Positions 27,277-36,271 of a DNA stretch of 64,000 bases are shown piece after piece; position 1 is the stretch's first letter; each line of letters starts with the position of its first letter. The stretch spans positions 62,001 through 126,000 of the forward strand of contig NZ_JAFEVR010000003.1 in NCBI RefSeq assembly GCF_017352375.1, given 5' to 3'. The translations under genes and the position numbers were made by a program. The DNA is from Mycolicibacterium sp. S2-37 (GTDB lineage Bacteria > Actinomycetota > Actinomycetes > Mycobacteriales > Mycobacteriaceae). Under the pieces are notes generated by a model. That model was not told where the DNA came from. It saw only the letters and a program-made list of their open reading frames with translations, and did not search any database.

Positions 27277-27328
27277 AGTGTGCACCCACGGCGGTGTTCG
27301 GCGTGACTCTCCGCCGTGGACGCACACT
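27277..27328. terminator. large intergenic hairpin between convergent genes, possible dispersed repeat
   Basis: Arms 27277-27294 and 27311-27328 pair over 18 positions with a two-base mismatch, enclosing a 16-base loop. It lies between the ends of the regulator and the FGGY kinase genes, so it could end transcription from both sides. There is no T-tract, as is common in mycobacteria. The sequence may also be a repetitive extragenic palindrome. Confidence 0.55.
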
Positions 27329-27372
27329 GGGCGCCCACGTTGCGCAGCGGGCCCGCATCCGCTGCAGCGCGA

Positions 27373-28854
27373 CTAACCCGGATCGGCCGCGGACAACCGG
27401 TGGACCTGGCTGCGCGTCGCCGGATACAGCTCACGCCATGTCGCGTACAAGTCGTCGTAGAGCGCACGGTGACGCGGATCGGGTTCGATCTCTCGCGCCA
27501 CCTTCGTCCAATCCGTGTCGGGTTCGACGATTCCCGTGCCGATCGCGGCGAGCAGAGCGTCGCCGTAACTGGCGCCGATCCCCTGTTCGGGCACGAGTTG
27601 CGGACGGCCGGTGATGTCACTGAGCGTCTGTGTCCACAGCGGGCTGCGCAGACCGCCGCCCACAGCGACGGTGCGCAGTCCCGAATGGGCGTCGTCGAAC
27701 CGCTCGAGGATCTCGCGGATACCGAAGGAGATTCCCTCGTATGCCGCGCGGAACAGGTGGCCGCGGGTGTGGCGCAGCGTCAGGCCTGCCACCACCCCGC
27801 GCGCCCGCGGATCGAACACCGGAGTCCGCTCACCCGCGAGGTACGGGAGCATCAGCAGACCCTCACTTCCCGGCGGTACCCGCTGCGCCTCGGCCATGAG
27901 CTCCTCGAACGAGGCGCCGCCGGTGGTCTGCTGCAGCCATCGGATCAGGCTGCCCGCCGTCGAGGTTCCGGCCGCCAGCGCGAGGGTTTCGCGTTCGACC
28001 CCCGCGGTGGTCCACAGCGTCGGATCGCTGTAGTACTCGTCGATGATCTGGACGAGGAACATCGTCGAGCCGTACATCAGCATCTGGTCACCGGGCCGGC
28101 GTACACCCACCGAGAACGCCTCGGAGTAGGCGTCGACGGTGCCGGCGCACACCGGGGTCCCTTCGGGTACGCCGGTCTGTTCGGCGGCGGCGCGGGTCAC
28201 CGCGCCCACCACCTCGCTCGGCCACACCAGTCGCGGCAGCGGAAGATGGCCGCAGATGCGCTGCGCCCATTCGTGATTCCAGTCGAAGTCCCGGGTCGCG
28301 TAGAGCGGATCGCACTGGCTGGCGGTGTGGTGATCCTGCACGTATTCGCCGGTCAGTTTTGCGGCGATGAACGAATTCGACCCGTACCAGCCGGTGGCCC
28401 GCTCGAACACCTCGGGCTCGTGCCGGCGCACCCACTCCAGCTTGGGCCCGACCGCCTGGCTCGACAACCGGGTGCCCGCCCGCTCGAGTATCGCCTCATC
28501 TCCGAATTCGGCTGTCAAGGCGTCGATTTCGTCGGTGGCTCGGGTGTCGATGCCGTAGAGGATCGCGGGCCGTAACGGCCGCAGTGCGGCATCGCACAGC
28601 ACCAGGCACGGCCCGACGCCGCTGACGCACATGCCCGCGACGGCCGCTCCGGCGGGCAGCCGTGCCATCAGCGCCGAACTGATGGCGCAGACCTCCCGCC
28701 ACCAGAGGGCGTCGGCATCGGCTTCAGCCCAGCCCGGTCGGGGCAGGCTCATCGCGTGGTCGACGGTCTCGGAGGCCAACACGGCCCCTGTCACGTCGAC
28801 GAGGACGCCCTTGGTGCTTCCCGTGCCGATGTCGATGCCGAGCAGCAGATCCAC
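27373..28854 (-). CDS. FGGY-family carbohydrate kinase
   Basis: About 493 residues. The N-terminal LLGIDIGTGSTKGVLVD segment is the phosphate loop and AVGGGLRSPLWTQTLSDITG the C-terminal FGGY signature with the adenosine-binding region. The family phosphorylates xylulose, ribulose, glycerol, erythritol and related polyols. The GTG at 28854 starts directly at the domain; a TTG at 28884 would add ten residues. It lies beside the polyol operon on the same strand, separated by the regulator, so its substrate may be another polyol or ketose of the same diet. Confidence 0.8.
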   Translation of the reverse strand: MDLLLGIDIGTGSTKGVLVDVTGAVLASETVDHAMSLPRPGWAEADADALWWREVCAISSALMARLPAGAAVAGMCVSGVGPCLVLCDAALRPLRPAILYGIDTRATDEIDALTAEFGDEAILERAGTRLSSQAVGPKLEWVRRHEPEVFERATGWYGSNSFIAAKLTGEYVQDHHTASQCDPLYATRDFDWNHEWAQRICGHLPLPRLVWPSEVVGAVTRAAAEQTGVPEGTPVCAGTVDAYSEAFSVGVRRPGDQMLMYGSTMFLVQIIDEYYSDPTLWTTAGVERETLALAAGTSTAGSLIRWLQQTTGGASFEELMAEAQRVPPGSEGLLMLPYLAGERTPVFDPRARGVVAGLTLRHTRGHLFRAAYEGISFGIREILERFDDAHSGLRTVAVGGGLRSPLWTQTLSDITGRPQLVPEQGIGASYGDALLAAIGTGIVEPDTDWTKVAREIEPDPRHRALYDDLYATWRELYPATRSQVHRLSAADPG

Positions 28855-28885
28855 GGGCTGAACCCTACGTGTTGAGGGCCACAAG

Positions 28886-29698
28886 TCACCGGGTCCTGGA
28901 CGGAAACGGGTCGTCGGCGAAGTCGATCTGGGCGGCCGGGTTGCTCACCGCGGTCACCATGCCCGACCCGAACGCCCCGGCCCGGTCGAACAGCGTCGCC
29001 GTTCCCACCGAGATCCCGTCGGCGGCCCAGTGGGAATCGGCCTCCACGCCGATCCACTCGTCGAGCGGCAGGCGGGCCAGCGCGACCGTCAGATCCCCGT
29101 TGATGTATCCCACGCCCGCGGTACCGAGATTGGTGACCAGGCTAGTGCCCTCGGCCGCCATCACCGCCCGGACGAATGGGCTGTTCTCCGCGCCGCCGAC
29201 GACGTCGATCACGCGGTTGAGCGTGCGTTTGCGGGCGGCGTTCTGGTGGTCGGCGATCGCGGTCGTCCAGCCGTTGCCGTCGCTGCCGAGGTGAATCCCG
29301 TTCGCCGAGTTCACGTCCTCCGGTGGCTCGAATGCGTTCTCGCGCACCCACTCCTCACCGCGCGGCGCTTCGGCACGGCGGTACTGCACCATGGTGGCGC
29401 GGGCGACGGTCACCCCCTCCTGCACCAGTTCGCATTCGGAATTGCGCACCCGCCGTCCTTCGCGGACCAGATTGCACTTGATCGTGGTGGGTACGCCACG
29501 CGCCGCCCGGAACAGATCGACGGTCAGACGGGCCGGCAGGAAGTCGGTGTGGCCATACTCCTCCTCGAGCGCCCGCGCAGCCAACCCCACGACGGCCGGA
29601 CCGTTGAGGTGATCCTCGCCCCAATGGCTCTGCGCGAACGGTGTCGGCACGAACGCCCCGTCGTCGTTGCGGGCGAAGTGGAAGGGGCGGTCGCTCAT
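28886..29698 (-). CDS. acyl-CoA thioesterase-like (double hotdog) protein
   Basis: 270 residues resembling the mycobacterial thioesterase family with two hotdog domains. The N-terminal HWGEDHLNGPAVVGLAARALE segment and the LTVDLFRAARGVPTTIKCNLVREGRR segment match TesB-like acyl-CoA thioesterases. The reaction would be hydrolysis of an acyl-CoA. No partner lipid genes are adjacent, and catalytic residues cannot be assigned with confidence. Confidence 0.65.
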   Translation of the reverse strand: MSDRPFHFARNDDGAFVPTPFAQSHWGEDHLNGPAVVGLAARALEEEYGHTDFLPARLTVDLFRAARGVPTTIKCNLVREGRRVRNSECELVQEGVTVARATMVQYRRAEAPRGEEWVRENAFEPPEDVNSANGIHLGSDGNGWTTAIADHQNAARKRTLNRVIDVVGGAENSPFVRAVMAAEGTSLVTNLGTAGVGYINGDLTVALARLPLDEWIGVEADSHWAADGISVGTATLFDRAGAFGSGMVTAVSNPAAQIDFADDPFPSRTR

Positions 29699-29787
29699 TC
29701 CGGCATCGTCGCACAGCAGATCTCACCGCCTCGTGACGGACGTCCCGATGGTGGTTCAGTGCAGGATCTGCGGGTACCGCAACGATC

Positions 29788-30420
29788 ATGACCTCTTCAT
29801 CCTCCGGCAACGCACCCCTCCGCGCGCTGGGCCTGGTGTGCACGCTGAAACCGAGTCCCGCGCCGTCCAGCAGCGCGGTGATCCTCGAGCAGCTCTTCGA
29901 GCCGATGCGCAGCCAGGGCGTGCAGTGCGAAGCGCTCCGCGTGGTCGACCATGCGGTGGCGCCCGGGACGGATGCCGACATGGGACCCGGCGACGAATGG
30001 CCGGCCATCCTGGAGAAGATCGTGGCCGCCGACATCCTGATCATCTCCACTCCGACGTGGGTGGGCCACATGTCGAGCGTGGCGCAGCGCGTCCTCGAGC
30101 GCCTGGACGCCGAACTGTCCGAGACCGACGATCAAGGGCGGCCCCGCCAGGTCGGGAAGGTGGCCATGGCCGCTGTCGTCGGCAACGAGGACGGCGCCCA
30201 CAAGATCGAGGCGGACCTCTTCCAGGCGCTCAACGACATCGGCTACACCATCGCGGCGCAGGGCTGCACCTATTGGAACGACGAGGCGATGGGCGGGCGG
30301 GATTTCAAGGATCTCGACGAGACGCCGGAGGCGGTGGCCAGCACCACCCAGAACGCGGCCCGCAACGCGGTATACCTCGCCCGCCTCCTTCGTGAGCACC
30401 CCTATCCGCCCTACTCCTGA
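29788..30420 (+). CDS. flavodoxin-like NAD(P)H-dependent FMN reductase family protein
   Basis: 210 residues with a flavodoxin fold: LGLVCTLKPSP as first strand and phosphate loop, ADILIISTPTWVGHMSSVAQRVLERLD as the typical FMN-binding second loop, and VGNEDGAHK as the third. Members reduce flavins, quinones or other acceptors using NAD(P)H. It is a single gene divergent from the thioesterase. The physiological acceptor is unknown. Confidence 0.75.
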   Translation: MTSSSSGNAPLRALGLVCTLKPSPAPSSSAVILEQLFEPMRSQGVQCEALRVVDHAVAPGTDADMGPGDEWPAILEKIVAADILIISTPTWVGHMSSVAQRVLERLDAELSETDDQGRPRQVGKVAMAAVVGNEDGAHKIEADLFQALNDIGYTIAAQGCTYWNDEAMGGRDFKDLDETPEAVASTTQNAARNAVYLARLLREHPYPPYS

Positions 30421-30494
30421 CTGCGGCGGCTGTTCACCTTCGCGGTGTATAACGCGAGGTATACCGGCGATGAACGACCCGTGAGGGGGCAGCC

Positions 30495-30911
30495 ATGAGC
30501 ATCGTCAACGGGGCGGTCCGCATCGTGACCCGCACCGCCGACGCCACCACGGCGGCCGCGGGCGCGGTGGGCGGCGCCGCGGTGAACGGAATCGTCGGGG
30601 GTCTGCAGGGCACGGCGGCAGGTATCCGCGACGGGCTCGGTAAGGGCAGCCAGTCACCGGCCGCAGCGGCCATCACGCTCGGGGCGCTCGGCGCGGCCGG
30701 TCTGGTGGAATGGCCGCTACTGCTCGCCGTCGGCGGCGGCGCGCTGGTGGTTCACCAGCTGAGCCGCCGGTCTGACGGCGATCCGGCATCGCCCCCGCTG
30801 CGTTCGGTGCAGGCGACCGACGCACCGGCGAGACCTGCGAAACGCGCGACTGCGAAAAAGACTGCGCCGGCACGCAAGCCGGCGACGTCCCGACACAAGA
30901 CGACCACGTGA
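30495..30911 (+). CDS. Ala/Gly-rich membrane-associated protein with basic tail
   Basis: 138 residues, not assignable to a characterised family. A small-residue-rich N-terminal half (TAAAGAVGGAAVNGIVGG) is followed by a hydrophobic helix containing WPLLLAVGGGALVVHQL, and the last 30 residues are Lys/Arg/Ala/Thr-rich like a histone tail (KRATAKKTAPARK). It overlaps the next gene by GTGA. A half-palindromic GTATA-N8-TATAC lies 30-48 bases upstream (30447-30464). Confidence 0.65.
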   Translation: MSIVNGAVRIVTRTADATTAAAGAVGGAAVNGIVGGLQGTAAGIRDGLGKGSQSPAAAAITLGALGAAGLVEWPLLLAVGGGALVVHQLSRRSDGDPASPPLRSVQATDAPARPAKRATAKKTAPARKPATSRHKTTT

Positions 30912-31159
30912 GCACGCACGCCGACGCCGTCCAGCGGGTCCGCGAAGCGCGGACTCTGGCGGTGGATCTACCGATCGTCGGTCGGGTCCGGATACCGCGT
31001 CCGGAACAGCTGGCCTTCTACGTCACGGTGGGCGCACTGGCCGCCGTCGAGATCATCGAGTGGCCGGTCGCGCTCTTGCTGGCCGGGGGTCACGCCCTGC
31101 TGCAGAACGAACACAGCCGGGTGGCACAGGAGATCGGCGAGGCGCTCGAGGAGGCCTAG
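30908..31159 (+). CDS. small membrane protein with one hydrophobic helix
   Basis: 83 residues, start GTG overlapping the preceding stop. A central hydrophobic segment with EIIEWPVALLLAGGHALL resembles the WP-containing segment of the protein just upstream (VEWPLLLAVGGGALV), so the two probably share a module and act together. Function unknown. Confidence 0.65.
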   Translation: MSTHADAVQRVREARTLAVDLPIVGRVRIPRPEQLAFYVTVGALAAVEIIEWPVALLLAGGHALLQNEHSRVAQEIGEALEEA

Positions 31160-31172
31160 GCACTCGCCCGCG

Positions 31173-32387
31173 TCAGCGGATCGGTAGCCCCGTCAGCGCG
31201 CGGCCGATCACGAGCCGCTGGATCTCACTGGTGCCTTCGAAGATCGTGAAGATCTTCGCGTCGCGATGCATGCGCTCCACCGGGTAGTCCCGCGTGTACC
31301 CGTTGCCGCCGAGGATCTGGATCGCCTCGTCGGTGACGTAGACCGCTGTCTCGCTGGCGTACAGCTTGGCCATCGAACCCTCGGCGGAGCTGAACGGGAT
31401 GTTGTTGCGGTGCATCCATCCGGCTCGCCACACCAACATCCGGGAGGCGTCGACTCGCGCCTTCATATCGGCGAGTTTGAATGCCACAGCCTGGAACTCG
31501 CCGATCTTGCGGCCGAACTGCTCACGCTGGCACGCGTAGTCGAGGGCGTATTCGTACGCGGCGCGCGCCACGCCGAGCGCCATCGCCCCGACGAACGGCC
31601 GGGTCCGCTCGAACGTCGCCATCGCAGCCTGACTCGACGTCCGCCGGCCTTCCTTGGCCCGCGCGACCCGCTGTTCGAACTTCTCGCGTCCGCCGAGGAT
31701 GAGCTCACCGGGGATCCGGACGTTGTCGAGCACCACCTCCGCGGTGTGCGACGCCCGGATGCCGTGCTTCTTGAATTTCTGTCCCTGCGACAGGCCCCGG
31801 GTGTCGGGCGGGATGATGAAGCTGGCCTGGCCGCGGGTGCCCAGATCCGGGTACACCGACGCCACGATGACGTGGACGTTCGCGATGCCACCGTTGGTGG
31901 CCCAGGTTTTCGTTCCGTTGAGCACCCACTCGTCGGCGGCTTCGTCGTACACGGCGCGGGCGCGCACCGCGCCCACGTCGGAGCCGGCGTTCGGCTCCGA
32001 CGAACAGAACGCCGCCACCTTGGTGTCTCCGGGGGTCCCGAACATGGCGGGTAGCCAGTCGCCGATCTGCTGCGGCGTGCCGTTCGAGGCGAGCGCGGCG
32101 GCGGCCAGGCCGGTGGCCAGGATCGACAGCGCGATACCCGCATCACCCCAGAACAACTCCTCGAACACCGTGAGCAGCCCCAGACCGCTTTCCTCCCCGG
32201 CCATCTGGGCGAACAGCTCCGGGGTGTAGAGGCCGACCTTCGCCGCTTCCTCGATGATCGGCCACGGTGTCTCCTCACGCTCATCCCACTCCGCGGCGGC
32301 GGGCCGGACCACATCGCGGGCGAAGTCGTGCACCCAGTCGCGAACGGAGACGACGTCTTCGGGCAATTCCAGGGAGAACGTGCTCAT
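31173..32387 (-). CDS. acyl-CoA dehydrogenase
   Basis: 404 residues, full length for the FAD-dependent acyl-CoA dehydrogenase family that introduces the alpha-beta double bond of acyl-CoA. Visible are the FAD/substrate segment [28 protein letters not shown], the [15 protein letters not shown] helix and the C-terminal [16 protein letters not shown] and [13 protein letters not shown], which holds the catalytic glutamate region. Chain-length preference cannot be read. It is not in an obvious operon. Confidence 0.88.
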   Translation of the reverse strand: MSTFSLELPEDVVSVRDWVHDFARDVVRPAAAEWDEREETPWPIIEEAAKVGLYTPELFAQMAGEESGLGLLTVFEELFWGDAGIALSILATGLAAAALASNGTPQQIGDWLPAMFGTPGDTKVAAFCSSEPNAGSDVGAVRARAVYDEAADEWVLNGTKTWATNGGIANVHVIVASVYPDLGTRGQASFIIPPDTRGLSQGQKFKKHGIRASHTAEVVLDNVRIPGELILGGREKFEQRVARAKEGRRTSSQAAMATFERTRPFVGAMALGVARAAYEYALDYACQREQFGRKIGEFQAVAFKLADMKARVDASRMLVWRAGWMHRNNIPFSSAEGSMAKLYASETAVYVTDEAIQILGGNGYTRDYPVERMHRDAKIFTIFEGTSEIQRLVIGRALTGLPIR

Positions 32388-32425
32388 GCCGTCATCGTTT
32401 CATGTCCGGTGTGGGCGAAGACGGG

Positions 32426-33823
32426 TCACTGCCCCAGTGTGAGTGCCTGCGCGGCCAGGTAGCGGTCGACAACCTCCGGCGTCGGGTCCGCCTCATAGGA
32501 CGCGGTGAGCCCGTAGGACCAGGCCGGTGCGGCGTCCTGACCGCCCAGTACCCACGCCGCCTGACGGGCCGCCCCCAGCGCCACGTACTCGGCCGGCGTG
32601 GGCACGTGCACAGGCCGTCCCCACACCGCGGGGGCGATCCGGCGCACTGCCTCGGACCGGGCGCCGCCGCCCACGAGGATGATGCGTTCGACGGCGATGC
32701 CCTGGGCGGCGATCTTGTCGATGCAGTAGGCCATGGAGGCGAGCAGCCCTTCGACGGCGGCGCGGGCCACGTTGGCCTGAGTGAAATTCCGCGTGGTGAG
32801 GCCATGCAGCGCCCCGGCCGCCTCCGGCAGGTTCGGGGACCGTTCACCGTCGAAGTACGGCACCAGGGTGAGCCCCTCGGCGCCGGAGGGCGCCAGCAGT
32901 GCCAGCCGGTCGAGTTCGTCGAAGTCGACACGCAGCATGCCCGCGGTCGCGGCGAGCACGGGCGCGCCGTTGAGGGTGCACACCAGCGGCAGCTGGCGGC
33001 CGGTCGCGTCGGCGAACCCCGCCACGATGCCGTCGGGATCGTGCGGCGCGGTGGCCCCGACCGCGCTCACCACCCCGGATGTGCCCAGCGACACCACACA
33101 ATCTCCGGGACCCGCGCCCAGGCCGAGCGCGGCTGCCGCGTTGTCGCCGGCACCGGGTCCCAGGATCGCGCCCGAGGCGGTGCGGCCGGCGCCGTCGCGT
33201 GGCCCGAGCACGGCCGGGAGCGCCGGCCGGCGTCCGCGCATCGCCAGCTCGAGCAGCTCCTGGTCGTACTGGCCGGTCTGCGCGGAGAAGTATCCGGTGC
33301 CGCTGGCGTCGCTGCGATCGGTGCGCAGGTCGGCGACGTCGCCGGAACCGGACAGCCGCCACGTCAACCAGTCGTGAGGCAGGCACACCGCGGCGGTCGC
33401 GTCGGCGTGTGCAGGTTCGGTGTCCGCCAGCCACCGCAGCTTGGCCGCCGTGATGGAGGCGACCGGCACCACGCCGATGCGGTCCGCCCACGCCGCAGGT
33501 CCGCCGAGTTCGGCGACCAGATCGGCGGCGGCCGGACCGGATCGGGTGTCGTTCCACAGCAGAGCATCGCGGACCACCGCACCGGCGTCGTCCAGACACA
33601 CCATGCCGTGCTGCTGTGCGCCCACCGACACCGCCGCCACGTCGTCCAGTCCCCCTGCGGCGGTCACCGCGGACTGCAGGGCGGCCCACCACTGTCGCGG
33701 GTCGATCTCGGTGCCGTGGGGATGCGGTGCGGTCGCCGACCGCACGATGTCACCGCTGTCGGCGTCGCACACCAGGACCTTGCACGACTGCGTCGACGAA
33801 TCGATTCCGGCAACCAGTGCCAC
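32426..33823 (-). CDS. xylB: xylulokinase
   Basis: About 465 residues of the FGGY family, closest to XylB, which phosphorylates D-xylulose with ATP to feed the pentose phosphate pathway. N-terminal [16 protein letters not shown] is the phosphate loop; VGAQQHGMV and LLWNDTR are typical XylB substrate-pocket segments; [10 protein letters not shown] and [16 protein letters not shown] are the ATP-site motifs. The GTG at 33823 has GAGGAGG five bases upstream; a start at 33865 would add 14 residues. No xylose isomerase is nearby, so D-xylulose may come from D-arabitol or xylitol. Confidence 0.85.
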   Translation of the reverse strand: MALVAGIDSSTQSCKVLVCDADSGDIVRSATAPHPHGTEIDPRQWWAALQSAVTAAGGLDDVAAVSVGAQQHGMVCLDDAGAVVRDALLWNDTRSGPAAADLVAELGGPAAWADRIGVVPVASITAAKLRWLADTEPAHADATAAVCLPHDWLTWRLSGSGDVADLRTDRSDASGTGYFSAQTGQYDQELLELAMRGRRPALPAVLGPRDGAGRTASGAILGPGAGDNAAAALGLGAGPGDCVVSLGTSGVVSAVGATAPHDPDGIVAGFADATGRQLPLVCTLNGAPVLAATAGMLRVDFDELDRLALLAPSGAEGLTLVPYFDGERSPNLPEAAGALHGLTTRNFTQANVARAAVEGLLASMAYCIDKIAAQGIAVERIILVGGGARSEAVRRIAPAVWGRPVHVPTPAEYVALGAARQAAWVLGGQDAAPAWSYGLTASYEADPTPEVVDRYLAAQALTLGQ

Positions 33824-33945
33824 GCGGCCTCCTCGCTCTGCTGAGACGTCCAGCCTAACCAGCACGTCGACGACTTTCGGGCGGCCGAGCCATCGGTCTG
33901 GCCGAACCGGTCCCCGAGTACGGGTGCGGGAGAAGAATCGGAGAG

Positions 33946-34461
33946 ATGGACCGAGGGTCTGCGGAGGACCGTCGCCGCTGGGATCCCGAGCGCGACGAGA
34001 CCGAAACCGAACGGCTGGACCGGAACTGGTCGAGCCTGCTGCAAGAGTTGCGGGTCGCGCAGACCGGAGTCCAGGTACTCACCGGGTTCCTACTCATCCT
34101 GCCGTTCCAGGAACGTTTCACCCAGCTCGATGCCGGGGCCAGGATCGTCTACCTCTTCACCGTGGCCTGTTCGATCGGCTCCACGGTGCTGCTCGTCGCA
34201 CCGGTGTCGATACACCGGGTGCTGTTCCGCCGTCACCGGCTCGCCACGGTGGTCTCCACATCGCACCACTACGCGATCGTCGGGCTGATGCTCCTGGGTC
34301 TGGCGCTGGCCGGCGTGGCGATCATCATCTTCGACGCGGTCGTCGGTGTGACCGGCGCCTGGGTGGCCGGTGCTCTGACGTTGCTCGCGCTGACCGCTTT
34401 CTGGTTCGCGTTGCCGATACGGAGTCTGCTGGCCGGTGACCCGCCTCCGAGGGGGCGGTGA
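33946..34461 (+). CDS. DUF6328 family membrane protein
   Basis: 171 residues. A charged N-terminal helix with [25 protein letters not shown] leads into four predicted transmembrane helices, which is the pattern of this actinobacterial family of unknown function. Start ATG follows GGAGAG closely. It is a single gene, divergent from xylB and upstream of the DoxX-like gene. Confidence 0.7.
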   Translation: MDRGSAEDRRRWDPERDETETERLDRNWSSLLQELRVAQTGVQVLTGFLLILPFQERFTQLDAGARIVYLFTVACSIGSTVLLVAPVSIHRVLFRRHRLATVVSTSHHYAIVGLMLLGLALAGVAIIIFDAVVGVTGAWVAGALTLLALTAFWFALPIRSLLAGDPPPRGR

Positions 34462-34490
34462 CGCGTTTGTGACCCGAGCGGCTGGGGAAC

Positions 34491-35498
34491 ATGCTCACCA
34501 TGTTGATCCGACGTGTCGCGCGACCCATGTTGTCTGCTGTGTTCATCGGGCGAGGAGTGGAGGCGCTCCGCAGCCCCAAACCTGCTGCTGACGCCGCCCG
34601 GCCCACGCTTGACGGACTGAGCAAGCTGCCCGACCCGGTCGGGCCCAACGTGCCGACCGACGCCGAAACCGTCGCCAAGATCACCGCGGCGGTCCAGATC
34701 GGCGGCGGGCTGCTGTTGGCGACCGGCAAGCTGCCGAGGCTCGCCTCGGCTGCGCTGGCCTTCAGTGTCGTGCCCGGAAGCCTTGGTGGACACACCTTCT
34801 GGTCAGAGACCGACCCGGCTCGCAAGGCCGAGGAGCGGCGTGCGTTCCTCACCGACGTCAGCCTCATCGGCGGCCTCATCATCGCGGCGGTGGACACCGA
34901 GGGCAAGCCGTCGCTCGGGTGGCGCGGCCGGCGCGCGGCCGCCAAGGTGACCGCAGCACTGCCGGTCGGGGCCGCTGCAGGCGGATCACTGACCGACAGC
35001 GAGCTCGCCGACAAGCTCGGCCACGGTCTGCACGTCGGCGCCGAGCGCGGCCAGGAGATCGCGAGCATCGCCGGCAAGCGGGGCGCCGAACTGGCCAAGA
35101 TCGCCCGTGAGCGGAGCGCTGAGCTGGCCGAGGTCGCCCGCGAACGCGGCGCGGAGTTCGCCGAGGTCGCCGGCAAGCGCGGTGCCGAGCTCGCCGACGT
35201 CGCCGGTAAGCGCAGCGCGGAGTTCGCCGACGTCGCCGGTAAGCGCAGCGCGGAGTTCGCCGACGTCGCCGGTAAGCGCAGCGCGGTGTGGGCCGATCTG
35301 GCCCGCGAGCGCGGCTACGAATGGGCTGAGACCGCGCAGAAGCGCGCCCCGGAACTGGCCGACACCGCGTCGCGCCGCAGCGCCGAGCTCGCCGAGATCG
35401 CCCGCGCCCGGGCCGCCGAATTCGCCGAGAACACGCGTAAGGAAGCCAAGAAGCAGGCCAAGAAGAGCAAGAAGCAGGCCGACCGCCGACTGCGCTGA
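34491..35498 (+). CDS. DoxX-family membrane protein with C-terminal 11-residue repeat domain
   Basis: 335 residues. Residues 1-140 are a DoxX-type membrane domain (ARPMLSAVFIGRGVEALR; SALAFSVVPGSLGGHTFW; three to four helices). Residues 187-318 are twelve tandem hendecads of the form xAExAxxAxKR, predicted to form one long amphipathic helix, ended by a Lys-rich tail. DoxX proteins are linked to redox homeostasis in mycobacteria, but the repeat extension is unusual. The ATG at 34491 is used; an ATG at 34500 is possible. A perfect hairpin begins five bases after the stop. Confidence 0.75.
   Translation: MLTMLIRRVARPMLSAVFIGRGVEALRSPKPAADAARPTLDGLSKLPDPVGPNVPTDAETVAKITAAVQIGGGLLLATGKLPRLASAALAFSVVPGSLGGHTFWSETDPARKAEERRAFLTDVSLIGGLIIAAVDTEGKPSLGWRGRRAAAKVTAALPVGAAAGGSLTDSELADKLGHGLHVGAERGQEIASIAGKRGAELAKIARERSAELAEVARERGAEFAEVAGKRGAELADVAGKRSAEFADVAGKRSAEFADVAGKRSAVWADLARERGYEWAETAQKRAPELADTASRRSAELAEIARARAAEFAENTRKEAKKQAKKSKKQADRRLR
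35049..35444 (+). repeat. twelve coding 33-base repeats (hendecads)
   Basis: Twelve in-frame 33-base units encode 11-residue repeats. Units six and seven (35214-35279) are almost identical in DNA as well as protein, which points to recent duplication; outer units are more diverged. Because units share phase and codons, copy number probably varies between strains by slippage. Confidence 0.75.
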
Positions 35499-35502
35499 CG
35501 AA

Positions 35503-35531
35503 GCGATCCGGGCGCGAAGCGCCCGGATCGC
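35503..35531. terminator. intrinsic terminator-like hairpin after the DoxX-like gene
   Basis: A perfect 13-base-pair stem (35503-35515 with 35519-35531) with a GAA loop, starting five bases after the stop codon. There is no T-tract, as is usual for mycobacterial terminators. It separates the DoxX-like gene from the RDD gene. Confidence 0.65.
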
Positions 35532-35583
35532 CGCTCGGCGGCGGTACATTCGTTCCACCCACTACGCGGTAGGAGCGAATGCG

Positions 35584-36186
35584 ATGACAACCGGTGACTA
35601 TCCGCCCCATCCGGGCCAACCCCAGCCGGGCCAGCCTCAATACGGCGGCGCGCCCCAGTACGGACAACCCGAGTACGGACAGCAGCCGCAGTACGGGCAG
35701 CCGCAGCAGTACGGACAGCCCCAGTACGGACAACCAGGCGGGTATCCGCCGCCAGGCCCGGCTGGTCAGCTGCCCGGCAGCCTGGGAATGCGATTCCTGG
35801 CTCGCTTGATCGACGGCATCATCGTCGGCATCGTCGGCGGCCTGATCTTCCTGCTCACCGACACCGTCGACAATTACTGGATCACCGGCCTGTTCACCGG
35901 TGTCCTGTCGTTTCTCTACTACGTGATCTTCGAGATCACGCAGGGTTGGACGCCCGGCAAGAAGCTGTTGGGGCTCAGCGTGCACGGGCCGGGCGGGGCG
36001 ATGAAGCCGACCTTCCAGCAGTCGGCCATTCGCAATGCCTTCACGCTGCTGCCGATCATTCCGATCATCGGCGGACTGCTCGGCGTCGTCGCCATCGTGG
36101 TGATCGCAGTGACCATCAACGGCAGCCCGACCAAGCAGGGCAAGCACGATCAGCTCGCGGGCGGTACCCAGGTGCTCAAGGCCTGA
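35584..36186 (+). CDS. RDD family membrane protein with Pro/Gln/Tyr-rich N-terminus
   Basis: 200 residues. The first 60 are low-complexity with repeated QPQYG units. The RDD domain follows, beginning at MRFLARLIDGIIVGIVGG with the Arg and Asp residues that name the family, and the GWTPGKKLLGLSV segment between helices. Members are membrane proteins of poorly defined function, some linked to sodium/proton exchange. The start ATG was chosen because upstream open frame is a shadow of the DoxX-like repeats. Confidence 0.8.
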   Translation: MTTGDYPPHPGQPQPGQPQYGGAPQYGQPEYGQQPQYGQPQQYGQPQYGQPGGYPPPGPAGQLPGSLGMRFLARLIDGIIVGIVGGLIFLLTDTVDNYWITGLFTGVLSFLYYVIFEITQGWTPGKKLLGLSVHGPGGAMKPTFQQSAIRNAFTLLPIIPIIGGLLGVVAIVVIAVTINGSPTKQGKHDQLAGGTQVLKA

Positions 36187-36209
36187 TCCCGGTACGGCGC
36201 CTCGACGGA

Positions 36210-36238
36210 GAATCCCCGGCAGCGATTGCCGGGGATTC
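36210..36238. terminator. intrinsic terminator-like hairpin between convergent genes
   Basis: A perfect 12-base-pair stem (36210-36221 with 36227-36238) with a five-base loop. It lies between the ends of the RDD gene and the convergent gluconokinase gene, so it can serve both directions. Confidence 0.65.
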
Positions 36239-36271
36239 TGTGCGTCAGGGCCTCACACATCCGGCCGACGC

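Noticed and set aside
27316..28575. 419-residue plus-strand open frame
   Set aside because: Antisense to the FGGY kinase, with low-complexity composition and no motif.
33851..33860. AGCCTAACC upstream of xylB as an IdeR half-site
   Set aside because: Only one half of the box is present; similar halves occur at 3551-3560 and 57231-57240 by chance.
35049..35444. Regular 33-base spacing suggesting a CRISPR array
   Set aside because: The units are contiguous without spacers and encode in-frame protein repeats.
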